From NCBI GenBank assembly GCA_016869515.1, contig VGDZ01000002.1, positions 1 through 64,000 of the forward strand: a stretch of 64,000 nt of DNA. The letters run 5' to 3'. This document shows positions 1 through 8,679 of the stretch, in pieces. Position numbers and translations under genes: made by a program. Each line of letters opens with the position of its first letter. Position 1 is the first letter of the stretch. The notes beneath the pieces were generated by a model. The model saw nothing but the letters and a program-made list of their open reading frames with translations. It was not told the DNA's origin and made no database searches. Source of the DNA: Alphaproteobacteria bacterium (GTDB lineage Bacteria > Pseudomonadota > Alphaproteobacteria > VGDZ01).

Positions 1-75
1 AAAGCCGCCGCCTTCGTCCGCCTCGCCATGATCCGCATCATGCTCAGGCGCCTCGCCGCAACCCATTCACCGTGA
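1..75 (+). CDS. IS5-family transposase, C-terminal fragment
   Basis: Frame 1 is open from the window edge to TGA at 73-75 and encodes 24 residues that include VRLAMIRIMLRRLA. IS5-family DDE transposases commonly end in a basic amphipathic helix of this form. Only the tail is visible; the catalytic DDE residues are upstream of the window. The family call rests on this tail and on the terminal-repeat-like sequence that follows, so it is an inference from a short segment. Confidence 0.55.
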   Translation, partial: KAAAFVRLAMIRIMLRRLAATHSP

Positions 76-98
76 ATCAAGACTTCTCGGTTGGGCTC
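1..98 (+). mobile_element. Right end of an IS5-family insertion sequence (partial)
   Basis: The window opens inside an insertion sequence. A transposase C-terminus ends at 75 and is followed by a terminal-repeat-like stretch at about 81-98 (GACTTCTCGGTTGGGCTC). This resembles the outer ends of the IS427/IS1031 subgroup of IS5 elements, and the next three bases (TTA, 99-101) fit the short TNA target duplications of that group. The element interrupts the lpxR-like gene on the other strand. The left end lies outside the window, so the inverted repeat and the duplication cannot be confirmed here. Confidence 0.6.
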
Positions 99-537
99 TT
101 AGGGCAAGATGCCCTGCCCAGGGGCGATCGTAAGGTTGCGGCGTCTGAGTACGAATGTTTCCAGGTGTGAAAATCGTCTGCTGCATGGCAAAAGTCGTCC
201 AACTTCCTGCCGGGCCCCCGGACAGTCCCACCATCTCGCCGTAGCTGAGATACCAGTCGTCCACATTGTGATGCTTTTCCCGCGCCCAGGAATCGGCCTT
301 GGTCAGCGAAAACCGCAAGCCCTGCGAATAGTGGCGATCGGTGTGGTTGAACATGTCGTTTTCGAACAAGAAGCCGCAGGCGTCGCCTGGCTCCGTCGCC
401 GCCAAGCAGATCAACCCCCAAGTGCCAAAAGGCAAGGCCGCAGCCGCGCCGTAGTCAGCTGCGCTAGCAGGCGCGATGGCGGCGACAGATGCGAGAAGAA
501 TTATGGACGCACTTTTTTTGGCCACGGCATCCCCCAT
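67..537 (-). pseudogene. Lipid A deacylase LpxR-like protein, truncated by an IS
   Basis: The reading frame starts with a Sec signal peptide (cleavage probably after APASA, about residue 26). It carries the LpxR hallmark FLFENDMFNHTDRHY at 56-70, followed by SQGLRFS. LpxR is an outer-membrane beta-barrel that removes the 3'-acyloxyacyl chain of lipid A and is usually a little over 300 residues. Here the homologous part stops at about residue 144 (DRPWAGHLA), exactly where the IS end begins. The last dozen codons are read from the IS repeat to a stop at 67. The missing half would contain the rest of the barrel, so the product is probably non-functional. It lies 34 bp downstream of ssb on the same strand. 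Confidence 0.65.
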
Positions 538-571
538 CGGTTGTGGCCAGGAAATTATATTCTAGCGTCTT

Positions 572-1057
572 TCAAAACGGAATGTCGTCGTTGAGATCGC
601 CCTTGCCCGCTTTGCCGCGGCCGCCGGCGGCCGAGCGACTGCCGCCGCCCATGTCTCCGCCACCGCCCTCGTCCGGGCCACCGCCGCTCGAACCACCGCC
701 GCCGCCGCGGCTGTCGAGCAGCGTCAGATTGCCATTGAACCGACCGATGACGACTTCGGTGGTGTATTTTTCGGCACCCTCTTTATCCGTCCATTTGCGG
801 GTCTGAAGCTGTCCTTCGAGATAGACCTTGGAGCCCTTCTTCAGGTACTGGGTCGCGATCTTGGCCAAATTCTCGTTGAAGATCACCACCCTGTGCCACT
901 CGGTCTTTTCCTTGCGCTCGCCCGAGGACTTGTCGCGCCAGCTTTCCGAGGTCGCCACCGACAGATTGACGATCTGGCCGCCATCCTGGGTGCTGCGCGA
1001 TTCCGGATCGCGGCCGAGATTGCCGACCAGAATGACCTTGTTGACGCTGCCTGCCAT
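572..1057 (-). CDS. ssb: Single-stranded DNA-binding protein
   Basis: SSB coats single-stranded DNA in replication, repair and recombination and recruits partner proteins through its acidic tail. The 161-residue product has the OB-fold domain at about 1-115, opening with [20 protein letters not shown] low-complexity Gly/Ser/Pro linker (about 116-150) follows, and the canonical C-terminal peptide DDIPF closes the protein. Length and layout match a bacterial homotetrameric SSB. It is divergent from uvrA, an arrangement common in proteobacteria, and the two genes share a 103-bp promoter region. Confidence 0.97.
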   Translation of the reverse strand: MAGSVNKVILVGNLGRDPESRSTQDGGQIVNLSVATSESWRDKSSGERKEKTEWHRVVIFNENLAKIATQYLKKGSKVYLEGQLQTRKWTDKEGAEKYTTEVVIGRFNGNLTLLDSRGGGGGSSGGGPDEGGGGDMGGGSRSAAGGRGKAGKGDLNDDIPF

Positions 1058-1086
1058 GTCCCGCCTCGCCCGATTCCAGGGCGCGC

Positions 1087-1128
1087 ATCATATCGGAATT
1101 GAGCCCTGTGCGCGAAGGGGTCTATGAT
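1087..1128. promoter_or_regulatory. Overlapping divergent ssb/uvrA promoters
   Basis: On the plus strand TTGAGC (1099-1104) and TATGAT (1123-1128) are separated by 18 bp, placing a uvrA start near 1135, 26 bp before its ATG. On the minus strand a TATGAT box (1092-1087) lies 30 bp before the ssb start codon, but I see no good -35 partner. I looked for the alphaproteobacterial LexA motif GTTC-N7-GTTC or its complement in 1058-1160 and did not find it, so SOS control is not evident from sequence. Confidence 0.4.
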
Positions 1129-1160
1129 CGACCGTTTCGCCCCACTTTCGACCGGACCTC

Positions 1161-4031
1161 ATGCTTACCTCCATCGTCATTCGCGGCGCCCGCGAGCACA
1201 ATCTCAAGAACGTCGACCTTACCCTGCCGCGCGACAAGCTGATCGTGCTGACCGGGCTGTCGGGGTCGGGCAAGTCGTCGCTGGCTTTCGACACGATCTA
1301 TGCCGAGGGCCAGCGACGCTATGTCGAGTCCTTGTCGGCCTATGCCCGGCAGTTCCTCGAAATGATGCAAAAGCCCGATGTCGACGCCATCGAGGGGCTG
1401 TCGCCGGCGATTTCGATCGAACAGAAGACCACCTCGCGCAATCCGCGCTCGACCGTCGGCACGGTGACCGAGATCTACGACTATCTGCGCCTGCTGTTCG
1501 CGCGCATCGGCGTGCCCTACTCGCCCGCCACCGGTCTGCCGATCGAAAGCCAGACCGTGAGCCAAATGGTCGATCGGGTGCGGGCAATGAACGAAGGCGC
1601 ACGGCTTTACGTGCTGGCGCCGATCGTGCGCGGCCGCAAGGGCGAATACCGCAAGGAGCTGCAGGATTTGCTCAAACGCGGTTTCCAGCGGGTCAAGATC
1701 GACGGCAAGCTCTACGAAATCGAGCAGGCACCGGCGCTGGACAAGAAGCGCAAGCACGACCTCGAAGTCGTGGTCGATCGGCTAGTGCTCAAGGGCGACC
1801 TCGGCAATCGCATCGCCGACAGCCTGGAAACCGCGCTGCATCTGGCCGACGGCTTGGCCATGGTCGAGGACGCCGATAGCGGCCAGCGGCTGGTGTTCTC
1901 GGCCCGCTTCGCCTGCCCGGTCTCGGGCTTCACCATCGAGGAAATCGAGCCGCGGCTGTTCTCGTTCAACAATCCGCATGGCGCCTGTCCGGCTTGCGGC
2001 GGATTGGGCGACACCGGGCATTTCGATCCGGCGCTGGTGGTCCCGGACGAAAGGCTGTCGCTGGCCGAGGGCGCGGTCTACCCATGGGCCAACCCGCCCT
2101 CGCCCTACTACACCCAGACGCTGCAAGCGCTGTGCCGTCATTTCAAGGCGGCGATGGAAACGCCGTTCGGCGTCCTGCCCGCCGCCTTCCGCCAGGCCGT
2201 GCTTTACGGCACCGGCGAGCAGCCGGTGCGCATCGCCTATGACGACGGCATGCGGCGCTTTCATGTCGACAAGCCGTTCGAGGGCGTGATCCCCAACCTC
2301 GAACGGCGCTGGAACGAAAACGACAAGCCCTGGCTGCGCGAAGAGTTGGAGAAGTTCCGCAGCGCCCGACCCTGCGATACCTGCGGCGGACATCGCCTCA
2401 AGCCCGAAGCGCTGGCGGTCAAGATCGCCGGCTCGCATGTCGGCGAGGTGGCGGCAATGTCGATCCATCGCGCCGCAGAGTGGTTCAAGTCCCTGCCGCC
2501 GCGGCTTTCGGCGCAGCATCGCGAGATCGCATCCCGGGTGCTGAAGGAGATCGACGAACGGCTGGGCTTTCTGGTCAATGTCGGCCTGGAATACCTGACC
2601 TTGTCGCGGTCGGCCGGTACCTTGTCGGGCGGCGAGAGCCAGCGCATCCGCTTGGCCTCGCAGATCGGCTCGGGGCTGACCGGCGTGCTTTACGTATTGG
2701 ACGAGCCTTCGATCGGCCTGCACCAGCGCGACAACGACCGCCTGCTGGCGACGCTGAAACGTTTGCGCGACCTTGGCAACACCGTGGTGGTGGTCGAACA
2801 CGACGAAGACGCCATCCGCCAGGCCGATCACATCGTCGACATGGGACCCGGCGCCGGCGTCCATGGCGGGCATGTGGTGGCGGAGGGCAGACTCGAGGAT
2901 ATTGTCGCCACCCCGGCCAGCATTACCGGCCAGTATCTGTCGGGCACGAAGGAGATTGCCGTACCCAAGCGCCGGCGCGAGGCGACATCGGGGCAGATGC
3001 TGGTGCTGAAGGGCGCGCGCGAGCACAACCTGGCCTCGGTCACGGCGCGTTTTCCGCTCGGTTGCATGACCTGCGTCACCGGGGTCTCGGGTTCCGGCAA
3101 ATCGACGCTGGTGATGGAGACTTTGTTCCGCGCCGCCGCCAAGCGCCTGAACGGATCGCGCGTATTGGCAGGCGCACATGACTCGCTCGAAGGTCTGGGC
3201 TTGCTCGACAAAGTGGTCGACATCGATCAGTCGCCGATCGGCCGCACGCCGCGCTCCAATCCGGCGACCTATACCGGCGCCTTCGCCCCGATTCGCGATT
3301 GGTTCGCCGAACTGCCCGAGGCCAAGGCGCGTGGCTACAAGGCGGGCCGGTTCTCGTTCAACGTCAAGGGCGGGCGCTGCGAGGCTTGCCAGGGCGATGG
3401 CGTCCTCAAGATCGAAATGCATTTCTTGCCGGACGTCTATGTGCGCTGCGATCAGTGCAAGGGCCAGCGCTACAACCGCGAAACCCTGGAGATACTGTAC
3501 CGCGACAATTCGATCGCCCAGGTGCTGGATATGACGGTGGACGAGGCGACCGATTTTTTCCGCGCCGTGCCGCTGGTGCGAGAGAAGCTCGAGACCCTGC
3601 AGCGGGTCGGTCTGGGCTATATCAAGGTCGGGCAATCGGCCACCACGCTGTCGGGCGGCGAGGCGCAGCGCGTCAAGTTGGCCAAGGAATTGTCGCGCAA
3701 GGCAACCGGCCGCACGCTCTACATTTTGGACGAACCGACCACCGGACTGCATTTCGAGGACGTAAGACGATTGCTCGAAGTGCTGCATGCGCTGGTCGCT
3801 GCCGGCAACACCATGATCGTGATCGAGCACAATCTCGAGGTCATCAAGACCGCCGATTGGGTGGTCGATCTCGGCCCCGAGGGCGGCGACAAGGGCGGGA
3901 AGCTGATAGCCGAGGGCACGCCCGAAGACATCGCCAAAGTTCCGGCAAGCTTCACCGGCCGCTACATGCGCGCCTACTTGGCCCGCGACCGAGCGGTCCG
4001 GCCCGCCCAGACCCAGCGCAAGCGGGCGTGA
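1161..4031 (+). CDS. uvrA: Excinuclease ABC subunit UvrA
   Basis: UvrA is the ATP-dependent damage-recognition subunit of nucleotide excision repair; it loads UvrB at lesions. The 956-residue protein is full length. The first ABC half has Walker A GLSGSGKS at 32-39 and signature [15 protein letters not shown] near 490. The second half has Walker A GVSGSGKS near 641-648 and signature [15 protein letters not shown] near 830. Zinc-binding CxxC pairs are visible (CPACGG, CDTCGG and the CEACQG/CDQCKG module near 740-770). The ATG at 1161 is supported by the standard N-terminus [17 protein letters not shown]. The stop overlaps the next start codon by one base. Confidence 0.98.
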   Translation: MLTSIVIRGAREHNLKNVDLTLPRDKLIVLTGLSGSGKSSLAFDTIYAEGQRRYVESLSAYARQFLEMMQKPDVDAIEGLSPAISIEQKTTSRNPRSTVGTVTEIYDYLRLLFARIGVPYSPATGLPIESQTVSQMVDRVRAMNEGARLYVLAPIVRGRKGEYRKELQDLLKRGFQRVKIDGKLYEIEQAPALDKKRKHDLEVVVDRLVLKGDLGNRIADSLETALHLADGLAMVEDADSGQRLVFSARFACPVSGFTIEEIEPRLFSFNNPHGACPACGGLGDTGHFDPALVVPDERLSLAEGAVYPWANPPSPYYTQTLQALCRHFKAAMETPFGVLPAAFRQAVLYGTGEQPVRIAYDDGMRRFHVDKPFEGVIPNLERRWNENDKPWLREELEKFRSARPCDTCGGHRLKPEALAVKIAGSHVGEVAAMSIHRAAEWFKSLPPRLSAQHREIASRVLKEIDERLGFLVNVGLEYLTLSRSAGTLSGGESQRIRLASQIGSGLTGVLYVLDEPSIGLHQRDNDRLLATLKRLRDLGNTVVVVEHDEDAIRQADHIVDMGPGAGVHGGHVVAEGRLEDIVATPASITGQYLSGTKEIAVPKRRREATSGQMLVLKGAREHNLASVTARFPLGCMTCVTGVSGSGKSTLVMETLFRAAAKRLNGSRVLAGAHDSLEGLGLLDKVVDIDQSPIGRTPRSNPATYTGAFAPIRDWFAELPEAKARGYKAGRFSFNVKGGRCEACQGDGVLKIEMHFLPDVYVRCDQCKGQRYNRETLEILYRDNSIAQVLDMTVDEATDFFRAVPLVREKLETLQRVGLGYIKVGQSATTLSGGEAQRVKLAKELSRKATGRTLYILDEPTTGLHFEDVRRLLEVLHALVAAGNTMIVIEHNLEVIKTADWVVDLGPEGGDKGGKLIAEGTPEDIAKVPASFTGRYMRAYLARDRAVRPAQTQRKRA

Positions 4032-5287
4032 TGTATCCGACTCGCCGTGCGCTGCTCTCGGCCGGGTTGGCCGCTACCGCCCTGCCCGCCCGCGCCGCAG
4101 GCGAGGAAGACGAGATTCTCGACGCGTTGCGCTTGATCGCATCGGGCGATGCCGACCTCCAGCGCGAGCCCTTGAAGAAACTGGAGCTGCGGCGCAAGAC
4201 CGACGTAGTCGCGGCCTTGATCGACTTGGCACGCTATGTCGACGACGACGAGGATTTGATACTGGCGACGCTGGCGCGGTTGACCGGGAACCTCGATGCC
4301 GACGAGTGGCTGGACTGGATGAACTGGCAGCAGCTTCGTCCGGAGATCGCGTCATTCCCCGGTTATGCCGGCTTCAAGCGCATGCTGTTCGGCCTGGCCG
4401 ATCCGCGCTTTGCGGAACTGATCCCGGCCAGGGGTGCGAGCGGCATTCGCCCGGCAGAAATCGCCTGGAGCGGAATCAAGCGCGACGGCGTTCCGGCGCT
4501 GACCGAACCGCGGACGGTCATGGCGGCCGAGGCTGCGTTCATGGCCGAGGACGAGTTGGTGTTCGGCGTTGCGATCGGTAAGTCAGCGCGAGCCTACCCG
4601 GCCCGCATCGTCGATTGGCACGAGGTGGTCAACGACAGCGTCGATGGCACGCCGCTTTGCCTGGCCTATTGCGTGCTGACGGGCGCGCCGATCGTGTTCG
4701 ACCGGCGCGTGTCGGGTGCGGCGGAGCCGCTGCGGCTCGAGACCTCGGGCCTGCTCTATCGCTCGAACAAGCTGTTGGTCGACACTGCCAGCAACTCGCT
4801 GTGGGTCCAATTCGAGGGCCGCGCCGTGACCGGTACCATGTTCGAGCGTGGCGCGGTGCTGAAACGTCTGCCTTTGGTCGCGACGCGTTGGTCGGAATGG
4901 CGCAAAACCCATCCCGCAAGCCAGGTGCTGTCGCTCGAAACCGGGCACGCACGCGATTATGGACCCGGAAAGGCGCACGTCGCCTATCGCGCCAATCCTC
5001 TGCCCTTGTTTCCGGTCGTGCTTGCCGACCGTCGACTGAATCCGAAGGATCCGGTCTATGGCGTCCGCCACGGCGGCGCGGCGCGGGCCTGGCCCCTGGC
5101 GGCGCTGGAAGGCGGCAAACGATTCGAAGATCGGATCGGCGATGCTCGGGTCGTGGTCGAAGGCGGCATGGACCGACGCGATGTGCGGGTGCGGCACGCC
5201 GACAATGGGCGGTCGCTCGAAGGCCACCTGGCCTATTGGTTTGCCTGGGCCAGTTTCAACCCGGGAACCGGCCTTTACGGCACCTGA
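4031..5287 (+). CDS. DUF3179-containing exported protein
   Basis: The start is the ATG at 4031, sharing one base with the uvrA stop (TGATG), so it is probably translated by coupling to uvrA. The frame stays open further upstream, but only because it runs through uvrA in another phase. The 418-residue product begins with a Tat-like leader (TRRALLSAGLAATALPARA). The DUF3179 region follows at about 160-415, with the family motifs LTGAPIVFDRRVSG, LLYRSNKLL and DTASNSLWVQFEG. Function of DUF3179 proteins is unknown to me; several are exported. The role next to uvrA cannot be read from the sequence. Confidence 0.8.
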   Translation: MYPTRRALLSAGLAATALPARAAGEEDEILDALRLIASGDADLQREPLKKLELRRKTDVVAALIDLARYVDDDEDLILATLARLTGNLDADEWLDWMNWQQLRPEIASFPGYAGFKRMLFGLADPRFAELIPARGASGIRPAEIAWSGIKRDGVPALTEPRTVMAAEAAFMAEDELVFGVAIGKSARAYPARIVDWHEVVNDSVDGTPLCLAYCVLTGAPIVFDRRVSGAAEPLRLETSGLLYRSNKLLVDTASNSLWVQFEGRAVTGTMFERGAVLKRLPLVATRWSEWRKTHPASQVLSLETGHARDYGPGKAHVAYRANPLPLFPVVLADRRLNPKDPVYGVRHGGAARAWPLAALEGGKRFEDRIGDARVVVEGGMDRRDVRVRHADNGRSLEGHLAYWFAWASFNPGTGLYGT

Positions 5288-5659
5288 TCAGGGCTGCTCG
5301 CCACCCTTGGGACCGTAGAACACCACCCAAGTTGCGAAGTCGGAAGTGAATTCCTCGAAGCGATGAACCGCGCCCGCCGGCGCGAACAAGACGTCGCCGG
5401 GGGCGAACGGCACGCGATTGACGCCGTTGACGAACCAGCCGGTGCCCGAGGCGACGATGTAGACCTCGTCCTGCTCGTGCGGCGTCTGGAGATCGACGCC
5501 GCCCTTGGGCGCGTAATAGCGCAGCACCATCGTGCCGTGCCGCATCAGGATGGCCGAGCGCGCGCCGGGCGCGATCGGCGCCGCCTTGGCCTCGGCCAGG
5601 GTCACGCGCCAGTAGTCGGCGCCGCGGAACTCCTTGGGGAAGGTCTTGGGGTCGCTCAT
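5288..5659 (-). CDS. Cupin-domain protein
   Basis: This 123-residue single-domain cupin has the two beta-barrel metal motifs in recognisable form: HEQDEVYIVASGTG (motif 1, about 60-75) and GDVLFAPAGAVHRFEE (motif 2, about 87-103). I chose the ATG at 5659 (MSDPKTFPKEF); a longer open frame to 5686 would overlap the MFS gene. It starts one base after the MFS stop, so the two genes probably form an operon. Small cupins of this kind bind metals and act as isomerases, oxygenases or sensors; no specific substrate can be assigned. Confidence 0.8.
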   Translation of the reverse strand: MSDPKTFPKEFRGADYWRVTLAEAKAAPIAPGARSAILMRHGTMVLRYYAPKGGVDLQTPHEQDEVYIVASGTGWFVNGVNRVPFAPGDVLFAPAGAVHRFEEFTSDFATWVVFYGPKGGEQP

Positions 5660-5660
5660 G

Positions 5661-6881
5661 TCACGCCGTCCGTGCCTGCGTCGCACCGCGGCCGACCTGG
5701 ATCACGGTCAACGAGCCGATCGCCAGGATCACGGCCGAAACCAGGAATACCAAATCCGGGCGACCGAAATCGAGCGCCAGGCCGAAACCGAGCGGGGCCA
5801 AGGACGAGCCGACGTCGAGGCCCGAGTAGACGAAGCCGTAGACCTTGCCCGATGCGCCCAGCGGCGTCGCCTTGCGTACGATCATGTCGCGCGAGGGCGA
5901 GGTTGCGCCGGACATGAACCCGGCCAGCGTGAAAGCCGCGATCAGCAGGCCCGGGCCGATCAGGTTCAAGCCGACCGCCAGAATCACGGCCGCCGCCACC
6001 GTCATGCCCGCCAGCGCCACGATCTCGTGGCGGGGCCAGTGATCCGCCACCCAGCCGCCGCCCAGCATGCCGACCGCCGATGCCAGCAGGAAGGCGGTCA
6101 GCGCCGCCGTGCCGGTGGCGATCTCGACCGCCATGAAGTCGCGCAGCGCCGAAACGCTGAAGGTCTGCAGGCCGATCAGCGCCGCCGACCACAGCGTGAA
6201 AAAGGCGAAGCACAACAGGATCGGCTGGGTCATCAGATCGCGTAGATCGCGCTCGAGCCCGCGCGAGGGCCGCGCTTCGGCGGCGCGGCGATGATCGACC
6301 ATGTAGGCACGTTGGCTGAGCACGCCCAGCGCCGCCACCGCACCCACCACGGCAATGGCCATCATCCCTGCCCGCCAGCCGACCAGCGCGCCGAGTGCCA
6401 CCCCGACCGCCGGCGCGGTGGCATAGCCCAGCGCACCAGTGAATCCGTGAATGCTGTAGGCGCGGCCAAGACGCGCCGGCGCCACCGAAGCGTTGAGAAT
6501 CGCGAAATCCGCCGGATGGAACACCGAATTGCCGATCCCCATCAGCAACATGGCTGGCCACAGCGTCCAATAGCCCGGCGCCACGCCGATCAGCGCAGCC
6601 CCCAGGCACAACAGCCCGAGGCCCCAGCCCAGCACCCGTACCGCGCCGAAACGATCGACCAAAAACCCCGCCGTGAACTGACCCAGGGCCGAGGCGACGT
6701 AGAACGCGGTCATCGCCGCGCCCAGCTCGGTATAACTGACGTCGAAGGCGGTCTTGAGCAGCGGGAAGAAGGGCGGCAAGGCAAGCTGGAAGAAATGGCT
6801 TTGGCCGTGCGCCACGCCGATGGCGGCCATCACGCGCACGTCGCGGTCCAAGGCGCGCGGATCCTCGGCCAAAGCGGTCAT
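5661..6881 (-). CDS. MFS transporter
   Basis: This 406-residue membrane protein has about 12 hydrophobic segments. The MFS loop motif between TM2 and TM3 reads FLVDRFGAVRVLGWG (about residues 76-90), and there is a central cytoplasmic loop at about 195-215. It resembles small-molecule exporters and drug/sugar transporters, but the substrate cannot be inferred. It is the first gene of a two-gene unit with the downstream cupin and is divergent from the DUF1491 gene across 60 bp. Confidence 0.88.
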   Translation of the reverse strand: MTALAEDPRALDRDVRVMAAIGVAHGQSHFFQLALPPFFPLLKTAFDVSYTELGAAMTAFYVASALGQFTAGFLVDRFGAVRVLGWGLGLLCLGAALIGVAPGYWTLWPAMLLMGIGNSVFHPADFAILNASVAPARLGRAYSIHGFTGALGYATAPAVGVALGALVGWRAGMMAIAVVGAVAALGVLSQRAYMVDHRRAAEARPSRGLERDLRDLMTQPILLCFAFFTLWSAALIGLQTFSVSALRDFMAVEIATGTAALTAFLLASAVGMLGGGWVADHWPRHEIVALAGMTVAAAVILAVGLNLIGPGLLIAAFTLAGFMSGATSPSRDMIVRKATPLGASGKVYGFVYSGLDVGSSLAPLGFGLALDFGRPDLVFLVSAVILAIGSLTVIQVGRGATQARTA

Positions 6882-6941
6882 CGCTGTCTTCTAGCACGGA
6901 ACCGCTGGCGCCGGCGGCGGCTTCTGCTATGACGGCCCTGC

Positions 6942-7268
6942 ATGGATGCTCGGCCGAAAACGGAACTCTGGATCGGCGCCGCGATCCGCACCTATGCCGG
7001 GCTGGGCGTGCCGACGACGGTGGCGCGCAAGGGCGCGGCCGAACTCGGCAGCGTGTTGATCAAGCTCAACGGGCTCGACCAGGGCTGCCGAGTCTATGTC
7101 CAGACCCGGCGCGACGATGACCGCCTGGAATGGACCACGGCCGACGGTCCGCCGCAGAAGGAAGGCGATGCCGATGCCCGTATCGCCCGCGAGGTGGCGC
7201 GCGACCCCGATCTCTGGGTGCTGGAGATCGAGGATCGACAGATGCGGCTCATGTTACCGCCACTCTGA
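6942..7268 (+). CDS. DUF1491 family protein
   Basis: This short cytoplasmic protein of 108 residues has the features of DUF1491: the N-terminal stretch LWIGAAIRTYAGLGVP, a central Asp/Glu-rich strand region (residues 45-75), and the closing segment DPDLWVLEIEDRQMR. The family is largely confined to Alphaproteobacteria and its function is unknown. It is a single-gene unit that converges on the LysM/M23 gene; the two stops are separated by one base. Confidence 0.85.
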   Translation: MDARPKTELWIGAAIRTYAGLGVPTTVARKGAAELGSVLIKLNGLDQGCRVYVQTRRDDDRLEWTTADGPPQKEGDADARIAREVARDPDLWVLEIEDRQMRLMLPPL

Positions 7269-7269
7269 C

Positions 7270-8241
7270 CTAACCGGCGCGATCCCGAACTGCGGCGGAA
7301 GCGGTGCGCGGCGGCAAGTGTTTGAGCGGGTCGACAGCCTGGCTGCCGCGGCGCAGTTCGAAATGCAGCTGCGGCTCGCGCACGCCGCCGGTATTGCCGG
7401 CGCGGGCGATGACCTGCCCTTGGCGCACGCTCTCGCCGCGCTTGACCAGGACGTCCTGATTGTGCGCGTAGGCGGTCATCCAGCCGCCTTCATGGCGCAG
7501 CAACACAAGATTGCCGTAGCCCTTGAGTTCGTTGCCGGCATAGGCGACTTGGCCGGCGCGCGCGGCGCGGATCGGCGTGCCGGGCCTAAGCGCGATGTTG
7601 ATGCCGTCATTGTGCAGCCCGCCATCCTTGGGACCGAAGCCCGACAGGATCTGGCCGCTGACCGGCCAGGCAAAACCGCGCGCGTTGGGCTCGGGCTCGG
7701 GTTCGGGCGCCGCGGCGGTGTCGGTCAGTTCGGTCTTGGCAGGAGCGGAACCGGTTGCGGCCGGCGCCGCCGGCGCGGCTTCCGGCGGCTTGCGTTGGCC
7801 GCGCAGCGAGAGGGCGCGGCCGACATGCAGCGTATAGGGCGGATCGAGCCCGTTGAGCTTGGCTAGCGATGCCATGTCGACGCCGTAACGCCGCGAAATG
7901 CCATAGAGCGTATCGCCGCGCTGGACGGTGTGGGTCTCGAGCGTCGGAATGACCAGTCGCTGGCCAGGTGCCAGGGCATAGGGCGGCTTCAGCGCGTTGG
8001 CGTCGATCAGCGCTCGTACCGGAATGCGTTGCGCCGTCGCAATGTCGTGAATCGTTTCGCCCGGTTTGGCGAGGACAAACCGCTCCCCCGATTGTGCAGG
8101 CATCGGTTGGACGACGGCTTGCGGCGGCGGTCCTTGGACCGGCACAATACGCCGGGGGTAGGCGCGATCGTCCAGCGGCGCCATTCCGCCGCCGCGGGCG
8201 CAGGCCGCCACCATCAAGGCAAGAATCATGAGCCGGATCAT
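7270..8241 (-). CDS. LysM/M23 lipoprotein, NlpD/DipM-like
   Basis: The start is placed at ATG 8241 because it begins a lipoprotein signal (MIRLMILALMVAAC, lipobox Cys about residue 14); the frame extends to 8514 but those residues look non-coding. Two LysM domains follow (about 62-110 and 110-157), then a low-complexity linker and a C-terminal LytM/M23 domain (about 205-315). The domain keeps HNDGIN, YAHN and LHFEL. The position usually held by the second zinc ligand (HxxxD) is Asn. That and the NlpD-like pattern YAGNELKGYGNL suggest an amidase activator in cell separation rather than an active endopeptidase. Confidence 0.88.
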   Translation of the reverse strand: MIRLMILALMVAACARGGGMAPLDDRAYPRRIVPVQGPPPQAVVQPMPAQSGERFVLAKPGETIHDIATAQRIPVRALIDANALKPPYALAPGQRLVIPTLETHTVQRGDTLYGISRRYGVDMASLAKLNGLDPPYTLHVGRALSLRGQRKPPEAAPAAPAATGSAPAKTELTDTAAAPEPEPEPNARGFAWPVSGQILSGFGPKDGGLHNDGINIALRPGTPIRAARAGQVAYAGNELKGYGNLVLLRHEGGWMTAYAHNQDVLVKRGESVRQGQVIARAGNTGGVREPQLHFELRRGSQAVDPLKHLPPRTASAAVRDRAG

Positions 8242-8310
8242 GGCATCGCGAATCCGCGCGAATGCTAACACGGGCTTGACCGCGCGCCGGTTCGCCGCAA
8301 TCATGTCAGC

Positions 8311-8679
8311 ATGATTGACCCAATGACCTTCGCCCGTGCATGGGTCGATGCCTGGAACCGGCGTGACCTCGAGGCCGTGCTGGCCCATTACGCCGAGGAC
8401 GCAAGTTTTCTCAGTCCGCGCGCCAAGGCCGCGACCGGAAACGCCTTGGTCCAGGGAAAACCGGCGTTGCGCGCCTATTGGTCGATGGCTCCGGTGCGAT
8501 TTCCCGACCTGCACTTCACGCTCGACCGCGCCCTGTGGGACCCGGCGGCGCGAGCGTTGACCGTGCTCTACGTCTCGCGCCGCTCGGGCACGGCCCAGCG
8601 CGCCGCCGAGATCATGCGCTTCGGCAATGACGGCCTGATCGAATTCGGCGAAGCCCTTTACGGCGCCGAGGTCGATTAG
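8311..8679 (+). CDS. SnoaL-like (NTF2 fold) protein
   Basis: The 122-residue product fits the SnoaL/DUF4440 type of small alpha+beta cone proteins: an N-terminal helix with FARAWVDAWNRRDLEAVLAHYAEDASF, a middle segment with RAYWSMA, and C-terminal strands. Members act as polyketide cyclases, isomerases or binding proteins, so the function is open. A second ATG at 8323 (MTFARAW) is equally possible as the start. Its stop codon overlaps that of the convergent crotonase gene. Confidence 0.75.
   Translation: MIDPMTFARAWVDAWNRRDLEAVLAHYAEDASFLSPRAKAATGNALVQGKPALRAYWSMAPVRFPDLHFTLDRALWDPAARALTVLYVSRRSGTAQRAAEIMRFGNDGLIEFGEALYGAEVD

Noticed and set aside
1058..1160. LexA box between ssb and uvrA
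   Set aside because: No GTTC-N7-GTTC or CTGT-type palindrome is present.
1782..3830. Long open frame of 682 codons on the minus strand opposite uvrA
   Set aside because: It mirrors the codon structure of uvrA in high-GC DNA; the product is rich in His, Gln and Arg with no domain, and uvrA is certain.
3299..4030. Amino-terminal extension of the DUF3179 protein into uvrA
   Set aside because: That stretch is the out-of-frame translation of uvrA; the ATG at 4031 starts a normal leader peptide.
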